From the NCBI RefSeq assembly GCF_003417535.1, contig NZ_QVLS01000003.1, forward strand, positions 434,001 through 498,000: 64,000 nt of DNA. The letters run 5' to 3'. The DNA comes from Hydrogenophaga borbori. Lineage in GTDB: Bacteria; Pseudomonadota; Gammaproteobacteria; Burkholderiales; Burkholderiaceae_C. Position numbers and translations under genes: made by a program. Numbering within the stretch: the stretch's first letter is position 1; each line of letters opens with the position of its first letter. Of the stretch, positions 19,257 to 28,040 are shown one piece after another. The notes under the pieces are model-generated. The model was not told the origin of the DNA. It searched no databases and saw nothing but the letters and a program-made list of their open reading frames with translations.

Positions 19257-20186
19257 TCACATCAGATAGAAGGCGGGCGCGCCCGGCGGGCGCGTCTTGA
19301 ACCGCTTGTGCACCCAGTAGTACTGCTCGGGCGCCTCGGCGATGAAGCCCTCGAGCCGGCGGTTCATCTCGGCGGTGTCGGCGGTCACGTCGCCCGTGGG
19401 GTAGTCGGCCCAGGGTGAATGCACCGTGACTTCGTAGCCGTCGGGCACCAGCCGCGCCGTCACCGGCACCACCTGCGCGCCGCCCAGACGCGCCAGACGC
19501 GGCAGCGAGGTGAGCGTGGCCGCCGGCACGCCGAAGAAGGGCACGAAGACCGCGTCGCGCTCGCCATGGTCCATGTCGGGCAGCAGGTACAGCGGCAGGC
19601 CCTCGCGCAGGGCCGTGGCCAGGGCGCGCAGGCCCTGGCGCTTGCCCACCACGTGCGGGTTGCCGAAACGCTGGCGGCCCTCGGCCATCCAGCGGTCCAC
19701 GTCGGCGTTGAGCTGCTCGGCGTACAGGCCGCAGAAGCGGCGCGACAGGTGCGCGGTCAGCGCCGTCCAGCCGGCGTCCATGCCGACGAAATGGGGCGCG
19801 AAGATCACCGTGGGCGCCTGGCCCTCCAGGGCCTCGAGGTCGCCGCGCAGCAGCAGGCGGCGCTTGACCACGTGGGCCGGGGCTTCCCACAGCCAGCCGC
19901 GGTCCAGCCAGGCCTGGGCGAAGAACACGAAATGGCGCCGGATGGCGGCGTCGCGCTCGGCCTCGGAATGGTCGGGGAAGCAGGCGGCCCAGTTGGTGCG
20001 TGCGATGCGCCGCCGCCGCGTGGCCACCACGTGCAGCACGCTGCCCAGCGCCCAGCCCAGCGCACGCACCCAGGGCAGCGGCAGGCGCGCCATCAGGCGC
20101 ATGAGGCCCAGGCCCAGCCGGTTGCTCAGCCGCGCCGGCGGTCCGGCGTCGGGGGCAGGCGCAGGGGACGGGGAGGAAGTCGGCAT
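19257..20186 (-). CDS. LpxL/HtrB-family lysophospholipid or lipid A acyltransferase (downstream paralogue)
   Basis: Predicted inner-membrane enzyme that transfers an acyl chain from acyl-ACP to a lipid A precursor or related lipid. The HX4D catalytic motif is in FAPHFVGMDAGW (near residue 131), and the family's LPDMDHGERDAVFVPFFG block (PD in place of the more usual PDQ) is present. A membrane-associated helix near residues 28-55 precedes it. 309 residues. The ATG overlaps the stop of the upstream paralogue by one base (TGATG), so the two form a coupled pair. Substrate specificity cannot be read from sequence. Confidence 0.88.
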   Translation of the reverse strand: MPTSSPSPAPAPDAGPPARLSNRLGLGLMRLMARLPLPWVRALGWALGSVLHVVATRRRRIARTNWAACFPDHSEAERDAAIRRHFVFFAQAWLDRGWLWEAPAHVVKRRLLLRGDLEALEGQAPTVIFAPHFVGMDAGWTALTAHLSRRFCGLYAEQLNADVDRWMAEGRQRFGNPHVVGKRQGLRALATALREGLPLYLLPDMDHGERDAVFVPFFGVPAATLTSLPRLARLGGAQVVPVTARLVPDGYEVTVHSPWADYPTGDVTADTAEMNRRLEGFIAEAPEQYYWVHKRFKTRPPGAPAFYLM

Positions 20187-21016
20187 CAGCGCGGTGGCTT
20201 GTAGCGGTCGTAGGACCACAGGTACTGGGCGGGCGATTCTCGCACCAGGGATTCCATGGCCGCGTTGACGGCGGCGGCCGCGGCCTGCGGGTCGGCCGGC
20301 AGCGGCTCGGCCAAGGGCCGCACATGCACCACGTAGCCCTGGCCCCAGGGCAGGCGCTCGCCCCAGCTCAGCAGCACCTGGGTGTCGCCCGAGCGCGCCA
20401 GCCGGGCCGACAGGGTCATGGTGTAGGCCTCGCGCCCGAAAAACGGCGCCCAGGTGCCCAGGCCCTTGGGTGGCACCTGGTCCGGCAGCAGGCCCACGGC
20501 CTCGCCCGACTTCAGCGCCTGCACCAGCTGGCGCACCCCCGACAGGGTGGTGGGCGCCGTGCGCAGGCCGGGGCGCTCGCGCGAGTGGTCCACCAGCGCG
20601 CGCAGCCAGGGTTGCCGCGCGGGACGGAACAGCACGGTCATGGGCCGGCTGGCGCCGAAGCGCGCGGCGTAGGCCTGGGCGGTGATCTCGAAGCAGCCCA
20701 GGTGGGGGGTCAGGAACAGCAGGCCGCGCCCCGCGGCCGACGCGGCTTCGATGTGCTCGGCGCCATCCCAGCGCACCGGCGCTGGCGCGCCCAGCCACAG
20801 CCGGGGCAGTTCGGCGACCAGCTTGCCGGCCTCGGCCACCGAGCGCCAGGCCACGCCCGGCGGCATGCCCGCCTGGCGGGCATTGGCCAGCAGCCGGCGC
20901 CGGTAGCGCGGCGACAACAGGAAGCTCAGCCAGCCCAGGATCACCCCCGCGCCGTGCAACAGGGGCAGGGGCAGGCGGCTGCCCAAAACAAACAAAAGAC
21001 GGATCAGCGTGACCAA
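20186..21016 (-). CDS. LpxL/HtrB-family lipid A biosynthesis acyltransferase (upstream paralogue)
   Basis: Same superfamily as the downstream gene. The motif is HX4E (LTPHLGCFEITAQ), and LLPDQVPPKGLGTWAPFFG carries the canonical PDQ. I start it at the TTG 21014-21016, giving VTLIRLLFVLGSRLPLPLLHG as the membrane-anchoring N-terminus. An ATG much further upstream (21151) would add an Arg/Ser-rich stretch lying over the metK promoter and is unlikely. 276 residues. Divergent from metK. Two such genes in tandem next to metK, dapF or related genes are common in betaproteobacteria. Confidence 0.88.
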   Translation of the reverse strand: MVTLIRLLFVLGSRLPLPLLHGAGVILGWLSFLLSPRYRRRLLANARQAGMPPGVAWRSVAEAGKLVAELPRLWLGAPAPVRWDGAEHIEAASAAGRGLLFLTPHLGCFEITAQAYAARFGASRPMTVLFRPARQPWLRALVDHSRERPGLRTAPTTLSGVRQLVQALKSGEAVGLLPDQVPPKGLGTWAPFFGREAYTMTLSARLARSGDTQVLLSWGERLPWGQGYVVHVRPLAEPLPADPQAAAAAVNAAMESLVRESPAQYLWSYDRYKPPR

Positions 21017-21045
21017 GTGGGGGACGCCAGCGGGGCCGGCTGAAT

Positions 21046-21165
21046 TAGAATGGCCGGATCGCCGAGTTGATGAACTGATTGCGGGGCGATTCACAAATAC
21101 CGCTAAAGCGTTCGCCGACTTCTGACAGACCGGCAAACGCCGATCCGACAACCTCAGGAGTTTAA
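21046..21165 (+). promoter_or_regulatory. metK promoter and structured 5' leader (unclassified)
   Basis: TAGAAT at 21046-21051 is a likely -10 box, leaving a leader of about 108 bases before metK. Possible hairpins are GGCGA/TCGCC (about 21085-21115), an inner CGC-TAAA-GCG and CGGC-AAAC-GCCG (about 21131-21142). The Shine-Dalgarno CAGGAG lies 7 bases before the ATG. I could not match it to a known SAM or SAH riboswitch class by eye, so whether it senses SAM is open. Confidence 0.25.
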
Positions 21166-22350
21166 ATGGCGAGCGACTTCCTCTTCACGTCCGAATCCGT
21201 GTCCGAAGGCCACCCCGACAAGGTGGCGGACCAGATCTCCGACGCCATCCTCGACGCGATCTTCGAACAGGACCCGCGCAGCCGCGTGGCCGCGGAGACC
21301 CTGACCAACACCGGTCTGGTGGTGCTGGCCGGCGAGATCACCACCAACGCGCACGTCGACTACATCCAGGTCGCGCGCGACACCATCAAGCGCATCGGCT
21401 ACGACAACACCGAATACGGCATCGACTACAAGGGCTGCGCGGTGCTCGTGGCCTACGACAAGCAGTCCAACGACATCGCCCAGGGCGTGGACCACGCCTC
21501 CGACGACCACCTCAACATCGGTGCCGGCGACCAAGGCCTGATGTTCGGCTACGCCTGCGACGAGACGCCCGAGCTCATGCCCGCGCCCATCTACTACGCG
21601 CACCGCCTGGTCGAGCGCCAGGCGCAGCTGCGCAAGGACGGCCGCCTGCCCTTCCTGCGCCCGGACGCCAAGAGCCAGGTGACCATGCGCTACGTGGACG
21701 GCAAGCCGCACAGCATCGACACCGTGGTGCTGTCCACCCAGCATTCGCCCGACCAGAGCGAGACGCCCACCAAGATGAAGGCCAGCTTCAACGAAGCCAT
21801 CATCGAGGAGATCATCAAGCCGGTGCTGCCCAAGGAGTGGCTCAAGGACACCAAGTACCTGATCAACCCCACGGGCCGCTTCGTCATCGGCGGCCCGCAG
21901 GGCGATTGCGGCCTGACCGGCCGCAAGATCATCGTCGACACCTACGGTGGCGCCTGCCCGCACGGCGGTGGCGCGTTCTCGGGCAAGGACCCGTCCAAGG
22001 TGGACCGCTCGGCCGCCTACGCCGCGCGCTACGTGGCCAAGAACATCGTCGCCGCGGGCCTGGCCAAGCAGTGCCAGATCCAGGTCGCCTACGCCATCGG
22101 CGTGGCGCGCCCCATGAACGTGACCGTCTACACCGAAGGCACCGGCGTCATCCCCGACGAGCAGATCGCCCAGTTGGTGCAGGAGCACTTCGACCTGCGT
22201 CCCAAGGGCATCATCCAGATGCTGGATCTGCTGCGCCCCATCTACGGCAAGACCGCCGCGTACGGCCACTTCGGCCGCGAGGAGCCGGAGTTCAGCTGGG
22301 AGAAGACCGACAAGGCCGCCACGCTGCGCGCAGCGGCCGGCCTCAAGTGA
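21166..22350 (+). CDS. metK: S-adenosylmethionine synthetase
   Basis: Makes S-adenosylmethionine from methionine and ATP. The N-terminal [21 protein letters not shown], the [12 protein letters not shown] hexapeptide region and the P-loop-like [19 protein letters not shown] are all intact; 394 residues is typical. It is preceded by a good Shine-Dalgarno (CAGGAG) and followed by a strong terminator. Codon use matches neighbours. Confidence 0.98.
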   Translation: MASDFLFTSESVSEGHPDKVADQISDAILDAIFEQDPRSRVAAETLTNTGLVVLAGEITTNAHVDYIQVARDTIKRIGYDNTEYGIDYKGCAVLVAYDKQSNDIAQGVDHASDDHLNIGAGDQGLMFGYACDETPELMPAPIYYAHRLVERQAQLRKDGRLPFLRPDAKSQVTMRYVDGKPHSIDTVVLSTQHSPDQSETPTKMKASFNEAIIEEIIKPVLPKEWLKDTKYLINPTGRFVIGGPQGDCGLTGRKIIVDTYGGACPHGGGAFSGKDPSKVDRSAAYAARYVAKNIVAAGLAKQCQIQVAYAIGVARPMNVTVYTEGTGVIPDEQIAQLVQEHFDLRPKGIIQMLDLLRPIYGKTAAYGHFGREEPEFSWEKTDKAATLRAAAGLK

Positions 22351-22416
22351 GCGCGGCGATCGCGCAGCGAGAACCCCACAGCGTCGGCCCGAAGTAAGCC
22401 GAAACGCCTCACATGA

Positions 22417-22449
22417 AGCCCCGCCGGCGAGAGCCCGCGGGGCTTTTTC
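22417..22449 (+). terminator. rho-independent terminator after metK
   Basis: AGCCCCGC pairs with GCGGGGCT (8 base pairs, 12-base loop) and is followed by TTTTT. It sits 67 bases past the metK stop. The remaining 22450-22571 interval before the kinase gene shows no other clear element beyond AT-rich patches and a GGAG Shine-Dalgarno. Confidence 0.85.
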
Positions 22450-22571
22450 GTGCGGAAATGCGCTGGAAACACCCCGCTATTGCTCGGCGGGCTGGCTGAA
22501 TTTTTCCGTTCGGCGTCCGATATCCACCGGCAAGGACCCCTTTTTTCCGAGCCAACCGTACCGGAGCCTCC

Positions 22572-24593
22572 ATGGAGATCGACCTGCCCCTCACCGGCCC
22601 CGCCGGCGACAGCGCCAGCGCCCAGTGCCTGTTCGACCAGGCGCCGTGCGGCCTCGTCGCGCTGGACGCCGAGCTGCAGTGCCTGCGCGCCAATGGCACC
22701 CTGCTGCGCTGGCTCGGCCATGCCGACGCGCCCGCGCAGGCCCTGTCGGGGCTGTTCGAACCGGCCGACCACGGCAGCCAGCAGCAGGCGCGCCTGCACC
22801 TGGACCTGCTGCGCCAGACGGGCGAGCCACAGACGCTGGACGTGAGCCTGCGCCGCGCCGACGGCAGCGTGTTCCGCGCCCGCCTCAGCTCCTCGGCCGT
22901 GCGCGACGCCGATGGCCATTTCCTGCACAGCAGCAGCCTGGTGATGCCCGTGCCCGAACCCGTGGCGCCCGCGGCCGCCGCCTCGCCCGCCGAGGCGCTG
23001 TTGCGCGGCGTCATCGATCGCGTCCCCGCGCGCCTGGCCTACTACGACAAGGACCTGATCTGCCGCTTCGCCAACCTGGCGCACGCGGCGCGCTATGGCA
23101 AGCGGCCCGAGCAGATGGTGGGCTCGCACCTGAGCGAGGTGGTGCGCCCCGATCTGCTGCCCGAAATCCTGCCGCGCGTGGCCGCCGCCCTCAGCGGCGA
23201 GCGCCAGAGCTTCGAGGCCGAGCGCCTGGATGCCGCCGGCCAGCGCTGCTACTTCGAGATCCACTACATCCCTGACCAGCAGGGCGAAGAGGTCAAGGGC
23301 CTGCTGATCGAGCTGCACGACATCAGCGAGCGCCGCCGCACCGAGGAGCTGGTGCTCCACGCCAACCGCGACCTCGAGGACCGCGTGCGCGAGCGCACCA
23401 CCGAGCTCTACGAAAGCGAGCAGCGCTACCGCCTGATGGTCGACGCGCTGCAGGACTACTGCATCTACTTCATCGACGACGCCGGCCGCATCACCGAATG
23501 GACCGAAAGCGCGCAGCGCCTGCACGGCCACCCGCGCCCGCAAATCCTGGGCCAGCGCTTCGACACGCTGATGAGCAGCGACAACGCGGGCGAGGACGAG
23601 GTCGACGCGGGCCAGGTGCTGCGCCTGGCCAAGTCGCACGGCCAATGGGAGTCGCGCGGCTGGCGACTGCGCTCGGACGGCTCGCGCTTCTGGGCCCACA
23701 CCGTGGTCACCGCGCTGCGCAACCAGCAGGGCGAGCTGCGCGGCCTCTCGTGCATCACGCGCGACATGACCGCGGCCAAGAACCTCGAGGACGTGATGAA
23801 CGACCTCAACCGCGAGCTGGAAAAGCGCGTGGCCGAGCGCACGCGCCAGCTGGTGGCCGCCAACAAGGACCTCGACGTCTTCTCGCACATGGTCTCGCAC
23901 GACCTGCGCGCGCCGCTGCGCCACATCAGCAGCTTCACCAGCCTGCTCAACGAGCAGCTCGGCGAATCCGAGGAGCCCATGGTGCAGCAGTGCCTGCAGT
24001 CCATCGGCAAGTCGACCAAGCGCATGAGCCAGATGATCGAGGGCCTGCTGGAGTACGCCCGCCTGGGCCGCGTCGCCATCGAATCGCAGCCTGTGCCGCT
24101 GAGCCCGCTGCTGCACGGCGTGGTGGCGCACCTGCGCCAGGAGAACGCGCAGCGCCAGATCGAGTGGGTCATCGACCCCGATCTGCCCATGGTGCGCGGC
24201 GACGCCATGCTGCTGGCCCAGGCCTGGGGCAACCTGCTGGACAACGCGGTGAAGTACACGCGCAAGCACCCCAAGGCGCGCATCGAGGTGGGCTGCAAGG
24301 TCAACCCGGTGGGCGGGCACATGTTCTACGTCAGCGACAACGGCGCCGGCTTCGACCTGGAGAAGGCGCACAACCTGTTCGTGATGTTCCAGCGCCAGCA
24401 CCACTCGATGGATTTCGAGGGCAACGGCACCGGACTGGCATTGACGCAGCGCATCATCGAGCGCCACGACGGCCGCATCTGGTGCGAGACCGCGCCGGGC
24501 CGCGGCTGCACCTTCTACTTCACCCTGCCCTTCGACGGCGCCGAGCCCGCCCCGGCGTTCACCGTCTCGGCCATGGCCGCGCTGGCGGCCTGA
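22572..24593 (+). CDS. multi-PAS sensor histidine kinase
   Basis: Predicted soluble signalling kinase of 673 residues with no obvious membrane helix. Three PAS regions are visible: about residues 15-120, 140-255 (FANLAHAARYGKRPEQMVGS) and 280-400 (ITEWTESAQRLHGHPRPQILG). A coiled coil follows, then the HisKA dimer with phospho-acceptor H443 (FSHMVSHDLRAPLRH). The ATPase has an N-box (GNLLDNAVKYTRKH), G1 (VSDNGAGFD) and G2 (GNGTGLAL). This resembles the phytochrome-type kinase core. No response regulator is adjacent. The kinase at 28041-29588 has the same HisKA variant, so the two are likely paralogues. Confidence 0.9.
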   Translation: MEIDLPLTGPAGDSASAQCLFDQAPCGLVALDAELQCLRANGTLLRWLGHADAPAQALSGLFEPADHGSQQQARLHLDLLRQTGEPQTLDVSLRRADGSVFRARLSSSAVRDADGHFLHSSSLVMPVPEPVAPAAAASPAEALLRGVIDRVPARLAYYDKDLICRFANLAHAARYGKRPEQMVGSHLSEVVRPDLLPEILPRVAAALSGERQSFEAERLDAAGQRCYFEIHYIPDQQGEEVKGLLIELHDISERRRTEELVLHANRDLEDRVRERTTELYESEQRYRLMVDALQDYCIYFIDDAGRITEWTESAQRLHGHPRPQILGQRFDTLMSSDNAGEDEVDAGQVLRLAKSHGQWESRGWRLRSDGSRFWAHTVVTALRNQQGELRGLSCITRDMTAAKNLEDVMNDLNRELEKRVAERTRQLVAANKDLDVFSHMVSHDLRAPLRHISSFTSLLNEQLGESEEPMVQQCLQSIGKSTKRMSQMIEGLLEYARLGRVAIESQPVPLSPLLHGVVAHLRQENAQRQIEWVIDPDLPMVRGDAMLLAQAWGNLLDNAVKYTRKHPKARIEVGCKVNPVGGHMFYVSDNGAGFDLEKAHNLFVMFQRQHHSMDFEGNGTGLALTQRIIERHDGRIWCETAPGRGCTFYFTLPFDGAEPAPAFTVSAMAALAA

Positions 24594-24634
24594 GCGCCAG
24601 CCCCCGCGGGCAGCGGCCGGGATAATCCCCGGCC

Positions 24635-25399
24635 ATGCCCGCTTCCCCCTCCCTGTTCGACCTGGGCGCGCGCACGGCCCTCGTCACCGGCGCCGCGCGT
24701 GGCCTGGGCCGCGCCATTGCCGACGCCCTGGCCGCGCACGGCGCACGCGTGTGGCTCGGCGGGCGCGATGCCGCCGCCTTGCGCGCGGCGGCCACGGCCA
24801 TCGGCCCGAACGCCCGCGCCCTGCCCTTCGACGTGTCCGATCACGCGGCCGCCAGCGCCGCCGTGGCGCGCGTGCTGGCCGAATCCGGCCGCCTGGACAT
24901 CGTGGTCAACGCCGTCGGCCAGCGCCGCCGCGAACCGCTGCAGGCCCTGCCCGCCCAGGCCCTGCGCGACATGCTCGAGTCCAACCTGGTGGCCGCCTGG
25001 CACCTGTGCCGCGAGGCCGCCGAGCCCATGCGGCGACAAGGCCATGGGCGGCTGATCAACATCACCTCCATCGCCGGCCCCCTGGCGCGCGCCGGCGACG
25101 CGGCCTACACCACCAGCAAAGGCGGCCTGGAGGCCATGACGCGCGCGCTGGCCGCCGAGCTGGGGCCGCACGGCGTCACGGCCAATGCCATCGCCCCGGG
25201 TTACTTCGCCACCGAGACCAATGCGGCCATGGTGGACGACGCGCAGGTGGCCGACTGGCTGCGTCGGCGAACCTCCGTGGGCCGCTGGGGCCGGCCCGAG
25301 GAGATCGCCGCCGCCGCGGTGTTCCTGGCTTCCGACGCCGCCAGCTACGTCACCGGCCAGGTGGTGGCGGTGGACGGCGGCTACCTCGCGCACTTCTGA
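24635..25399 (+). CDS. short-chain dehydrogenase/reductase (SDR family)
   Basis: NAD(P)-dependent oxidoreductase of 254 residues, closest in pattern to gluconate 5-dehydrogenase/FabG-like SDRs. The cofactor motif TGAARGLG lies at residues 19-26, catalytic Ser in ITSIAG and YTTSK as YxxxK. The usual NNAG structural motif is changed to NAVG. The C-terminal VAVDGGYLAH is typical. GATAAT at 24621-24626 ends eight bases before the ATG, pointing to leaderless or near-leaderless translation. The substrate cannot be assigned. It sits between a kinase and a chemoreceptor without an obvious pathway link. Confidence 0.85.
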   Translation: MPASPSLFDLGARTALVTGAARGLGRAIADALAAHGARVWLGGRDAAALRAAATAIGPNARALPFDVSDHAAASAAVARVLAESGRLDIVVNAVGQRRREPLQALPAQALRDMLESNLVAAWHLCREAAEPMRRQGHGRLINITSIAGPLARAGDAAYTTSKGGLEAMTRALAAELGPHGVTANAIAPGYFATETNAAMVDDAQVADWLRRRTSVGRWGRPEEIAAAAVFLASDAASYVTGQVVAVDGGYLAHF

Positions 25400-25406
25400 G
25401 CGCCGC

Positions 25407-25428
25407 CGCGTGGCGGCCCCGCCACGCG
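25407..25428. repeat. GC-rich inverted repeat after the SDR gene
   Basis: CGCGTGGC and GCCACGCG flank a 6-base loop shortly after the SDR stop. There is no T-run, so it is not a classical terminator. The remaining sequence up to 25549 contains a motif shared with the region upstream of the FNR-type gene (25435-25452) and a Shine-Dalgarno AAGGAG for the next gene. Confidence 0.5.
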
Positions 25429-25434
25429 CGCCGC

Positions 25435-25452
25435 GCGTTCGATCACCAAGGC
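25435..25452. promoter_or_regulatory. copy A of an 18-base motif shared with 27885-27902
   Basis: The motif reads GCGTTCGATCACCAAGGC and matches the copy next to the FNR-type regulator gene at 17 of 18 positions. It lies about 100 bases upstream of the chemoreceptor gene. Partial TT...AA symmetry could suit a CRP/FNR-family protein, but it is not the consensus TTGAT-N4-ATCAA. This assignment is inference only. Confidence 0.25.
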
Positions 25453-25549
25453 GTCGCGCGGCGCCATCCACCCCCCGTTTCCGGCCTTCACCCCTTTCGA
25501 CGGCGGCCGATTCTCCGCAGCACAGTTCCCTTCTTTTCAAGGAGCCGCC

Positions 25550-27094
25550 ATGCGTGTGAATCTCCCCGTGTCGCAGCGCGAGTACCCGCTCGCCGAACGG
25601 ATGACGCTGCTGTCCACCACCGACACCGACAGCCGCATCACCTACGTCAACGAGGCCTTCGTCACCGTCAGCGGCTTCTCGCGCGACGAGCTGCTGGGCC
25701 AGCCGCACAACCTGGTGCGCCATCCCGACATGCCGGTGCAGGCCTTCGAGGACATGTGGCTCACGCTGCGGCGCGGCCAGGCCTGGTCGGCGCTGGTGAA
25801 GAACCGCCGCAAGGACGGCGACCACTACTGGGTGCGCGCCAACGTCACGCCGCTGCACCGCGACGGCCGGCTCAGCGGCTACCTCTCGGTGCGCACCACG
25901 CCCTCGCGCGCCGAGATCGACGAGGCCGAGCACTGGTACGCGCGCTTTCGCGAAGGCCGGGCCGCGGGCCGCGGCTTTCGCCAGGGCCTGCTGGTGCGCA
26001 CCGGCCCGCTGGCCTGGCTGGACTGGGAACGCACGCTGAGCACCGGCGCGCGCGCCGCGCTGCCGCTGGCGCTGTGCGCCGCCGCGGGCTGGGCGCCACT
26101 GCTGGCCGGTGTCCCGGCCGGCGCGGGCGCGCTGGTCCTGCTGGCCGCACAGGCCAGCGCGCTGGCGCTGGGCCTGGCCTGGTACCGCGCGCAGTTCGGG
26201 CGCCCGCTGCGCGAGCTGGGCGAGTACGCCCAGGCCCTGTCTTGCGGCCAGATGCCACCGCCCCACACGGCGCGGCGCCTGGACGCCATCGGCCGGCTGC
26301 AGCGCTCGCTGAACCAGGCGGCGCAGAACATGAAGGCCCTGGTCGACGACGTCGGCATCCGCGCCGCGCGCGTGGCCGCGGCCAGCCAGCAGATCGCCAC
26401 CGGCAACGACGACCTCAACCACCGCACCGACCAGGCCGCGGCCTCGCTGCGGCAGACGGCGGCCTCCATGGACGAGCTGTCGGGCAGCATCCAGCGCAAC
26501 ACGCGGGCCGCGCAGCTCGCCGCCGCGCGCGTGCGCGAAGCCTCCGAGGTCGCCCTGGCGGGCGGCCATGCGGTCAAGGACGTGGTCGGCACCATGGACG
26601 GCATCGCCCGCTCGAGCCAGCGCATGGGCGAGATCATCGGCGTGATCGACGCCATCGCCTTCCAGACCAACATCCTGGCGCTCAACGCCGCCGTGGAAGC
26701 CGCGCGCGCCGGCGAGCAGGGCCGCGGCTTCGCCGTGGTGGCCGCCGAGGTGCGCGGCCTGGCCCAGCGCAGCGCCGATGCAGCACACGAGATCCGCGCC
26801 CTGATCGCGCAGGCCATCGACACGGTGGAGGCGGGCGTGCGCAAGGTCGACGCCGCGGGCGAAACCATCTCGCGCACCAGCGGGCGCGTGAGCGACGCCC
26901 ATGCGCTGATCGACGAGATGGGCGCCGCTGCCACACACCAGGCCAGCCGCGTGGCCGAGGTCGGCCAGGCCATGGCCGAACTCGATCAGGTGACCGCGCG
27001 CAACGCCGCCCTGGTGGAAGAGCTGCTGGCCGCCGCGCACAGTCTGCGCGGCGAGGCCAGCCGCCTGGACGCGGCCGTGGGCGTGTTCGCCTAG
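25550..27094 (+). CDS. PAS-containing methyl-accepting chemotaxis protein (Aer-like)
   Basis: Chemoreceptor of 514 residues that senses through a cytoplasmic PAS domain instead of a periplasmic one. The PAS (residues about 15-125: [39 protein letters not shown]) resembles the FAD-binding energy sensor Aer. A double hydrophobic hairpin lies at about residues 165-215, then a short HAMP-like linker and the signalling domain with tip sequence [20 protein letters not shown]. No C-terminal CheR-docking pentapeptide is seen. The start is well supported by AAGGAG. It ends 4 bases into the converging regulator gene. Confidence 0.9.
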   Translation: MRVNLPVSQREYPLAERMTLLSTTDTDSRITYVNEAFVTVSGFSRDELLGQPHNLVRHPDMPVQAFEDMWLTLRRGQAWSALVKNRRKDGDHYWVRANVTPLHRDGRLSGYLSVRTTPSRAEIDEAEHWYARFREGRAAGRGFRQGLLVRTGPLAWLDWERTLSTGARAALPLALCAAAGWAPLLAGVPAGAGALVLLAAQASALALGLAWYRAQFGRPLRELGEYAQALSCGQMPPPHTARRLDAIGRLQRSLNQAAQNMKALVDDVGIRAARVAAASQQIATGNDDLNHRTDQAAASLRQTAASMDELSGSIQRNTRAAQLAAARVREASEVALAGGHAVKDVVGTMDGIARSSQRMGEIIGVIDAIAFQTNILALNAAVEAARAGEQGRGFAVVAAEVRGLAQRSADAAHEIRALIAQAIDTVEAGVRKVDAAGETISRTSGRVSDAHALIDEMGAAATHQASRVAEVGQAMAELDQVTARNAALVEELLAAAHSLRGEASRLDAAVGVFA

Positions 27095-27825
27095 GCCGTG
27101 CCGGCCTGGGTACCGGCCTGGGTGTCGGCCCCCTCGGGGCCACCCATCCCGAGCAGGCGGCCATGCCAGCGGTCGATCTTCACGAACTGCCCGCCCTCGA
27201 TCAGCAAGCCGATGTGCCGCGCGATGGTCTCGCGCCGCGTGCCCAGCATGCGCGCCAGCTCGGTGTGGCTGGGGATGCGGAACGCCGCGCGGCCTTCCTC
27301 GTGCGCGATGAGGCGCAGCGCCTCGCCGAGCTGGGCCGTGACGCTGCCGCCACGCGGCACGCGCGACCAGTCGGCCAGGTTGTCGACGTAGCGCGCCAGG
27401 GCCTGGAACAGGCAGCGGCGAAAGCCCCGGTCGCCCATGGCGATCTCATCGACCAGCCGCACCGGGATCTCGCAGACCCGCGCCGGCGTGATGGCCACCA
27501 ACGTGAGCGCGGCGGGCTGGCGGTACAGGTTGTTGAGCCCGGCCACCTGGCCCTTGCCCAGCAGGCAGACCGGCCGCTTCTCGCCGCGCGCCGCGCGCCG
27601 CAGGCCCTGGAACAGGCCCAGCTTGACCACTTTCACGCTGAGCGAGCGCAAGCCCTGCTCCTCGATCTGTCCGCCCAGGGGCACGGCGCGCTCGACGATC
27701 TGACCTTGCAAGGCGGCGATGCGCTCGGCCGGCAGGCTGGAGACGATGCAGCGCTGGCGCGTCGAGCACAGGTCGCAGCGGCCACCGGCGGACGCGGCAG
27801 CCTTGGTCATGGCGTGGGCAGGCAT
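27091..27825 (-). CDS. FNR-type CRP-family regulator with a complete Fe-S cysteine set
   Basis: Predicted oxygen-responsive transcription factor, 244 residues. The N-terminus has [10 protein letters not shown] (C17, C20, C26), the CX2CX5C spacing of E. coli FNR. A fourth cysteine lies in RVCEIP, the same context as FNR C122, so a [4Fe-4S] cluster is plausible. A cyclic-nucleotide-type beta-roll (residues about 40-145) is followed by a helix-turn-helix with [13 protein letters not shown] as the recognition helix. FNR's ExxSR is ExxAR here, so site preference may differ. A later ATG (27810) is an alternative start. It is divergent from a PAS kinase. Confidence 0.85.
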   Translation of the reverse strand: MPAHAMTKAAASAGGRCDLCSTRQRCIVSSLPAERIAALQGQIVERAVPLGGQIEEQGLRSLSVKVVKLGLFQGLRRAARGEKRPVCLLGKGQVAGLNNLYRQPAALTLVAITPARVCEIPVRLVDEIAMGDRGFRRCLFQALARYVDNLADWSRVPRGGSVTAQLGEALRLIAHEEGRAAFRIPSHTELARMLGTRRETIARHIGLLIEGGQFVKIDRWHGRLLGMGGPEGADTQAGTQAGTA

Positions 27826-27884
27826 GGCCGCGATTGTTGACTCGGCCCGGCGCGCGCGCTACGACTTTTGTGGCACCCCGGTGT

Positions 27885-27902
27885 GCGTTCGATCACTAAG
27901 GC
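27885..27902. promoter_or_regulatory. copy B of the 18-base motif, between the FNR-type gene and a PAS kinase
   Basis: GCGTTCGATCACTAAGGC differs from the copy at 25435-25452 at one position. It lies 60-77 bases upstream of the regulator start and before the divergent kinase gene, a position where an autoregulatory site would be expected. The role is inferred from placement. Confidence 0.25.
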
Positions 27903-27920
27903 AGCGGGATCGCCCCCATG

Positions 27921-27997
27921 AAAACCGCCGCTGGCGCCATGATGGTCCGGGGAAGGTCGTGCCGACCCGGCCTGGCGCCAGCGGCGCGGCCGGTTTT
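27921..27997 (+). repeat. long inverted repeat in the leader of the PAS kinase gene
   Basis: The left arm 27921-27938 and right arm 27974-27997 pair through 11 base pairs (CCGCTGGCGCC/GGCGCCAGCGG). A six-base bulge in the right arm follows, then 7 more base pairs (AAAACCG/CGGTTTT). The 35-base loop itself contains GGTC-GTGCC-GACC. It occupies the start of a frame that could extend the kinase N-terminus to 27918. A palindrome here argues for an untranslated, structured leader. Confidence 0.7.
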
Positions 27998-28040
27998 CCG
28001 CCCGCGAGGGCCCACCTGGCGTCCCGGCGGGGACGGTGCC

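Noticed and set aside
24635..25399. Assigning the SDR gene as fabG
   Set aside because: There are no fatty acid synthesis genes nearby, and the NNAG motif is altered to NAVG; substrate cannot be told from sequence.
27871..27887. Sigma54-like TGGCAC...GC box upstream of the PAS kinase
   Set aside because: The GG and GC dinucleotides are 11 bases apart instead of 10, and the TTGC part is missing.
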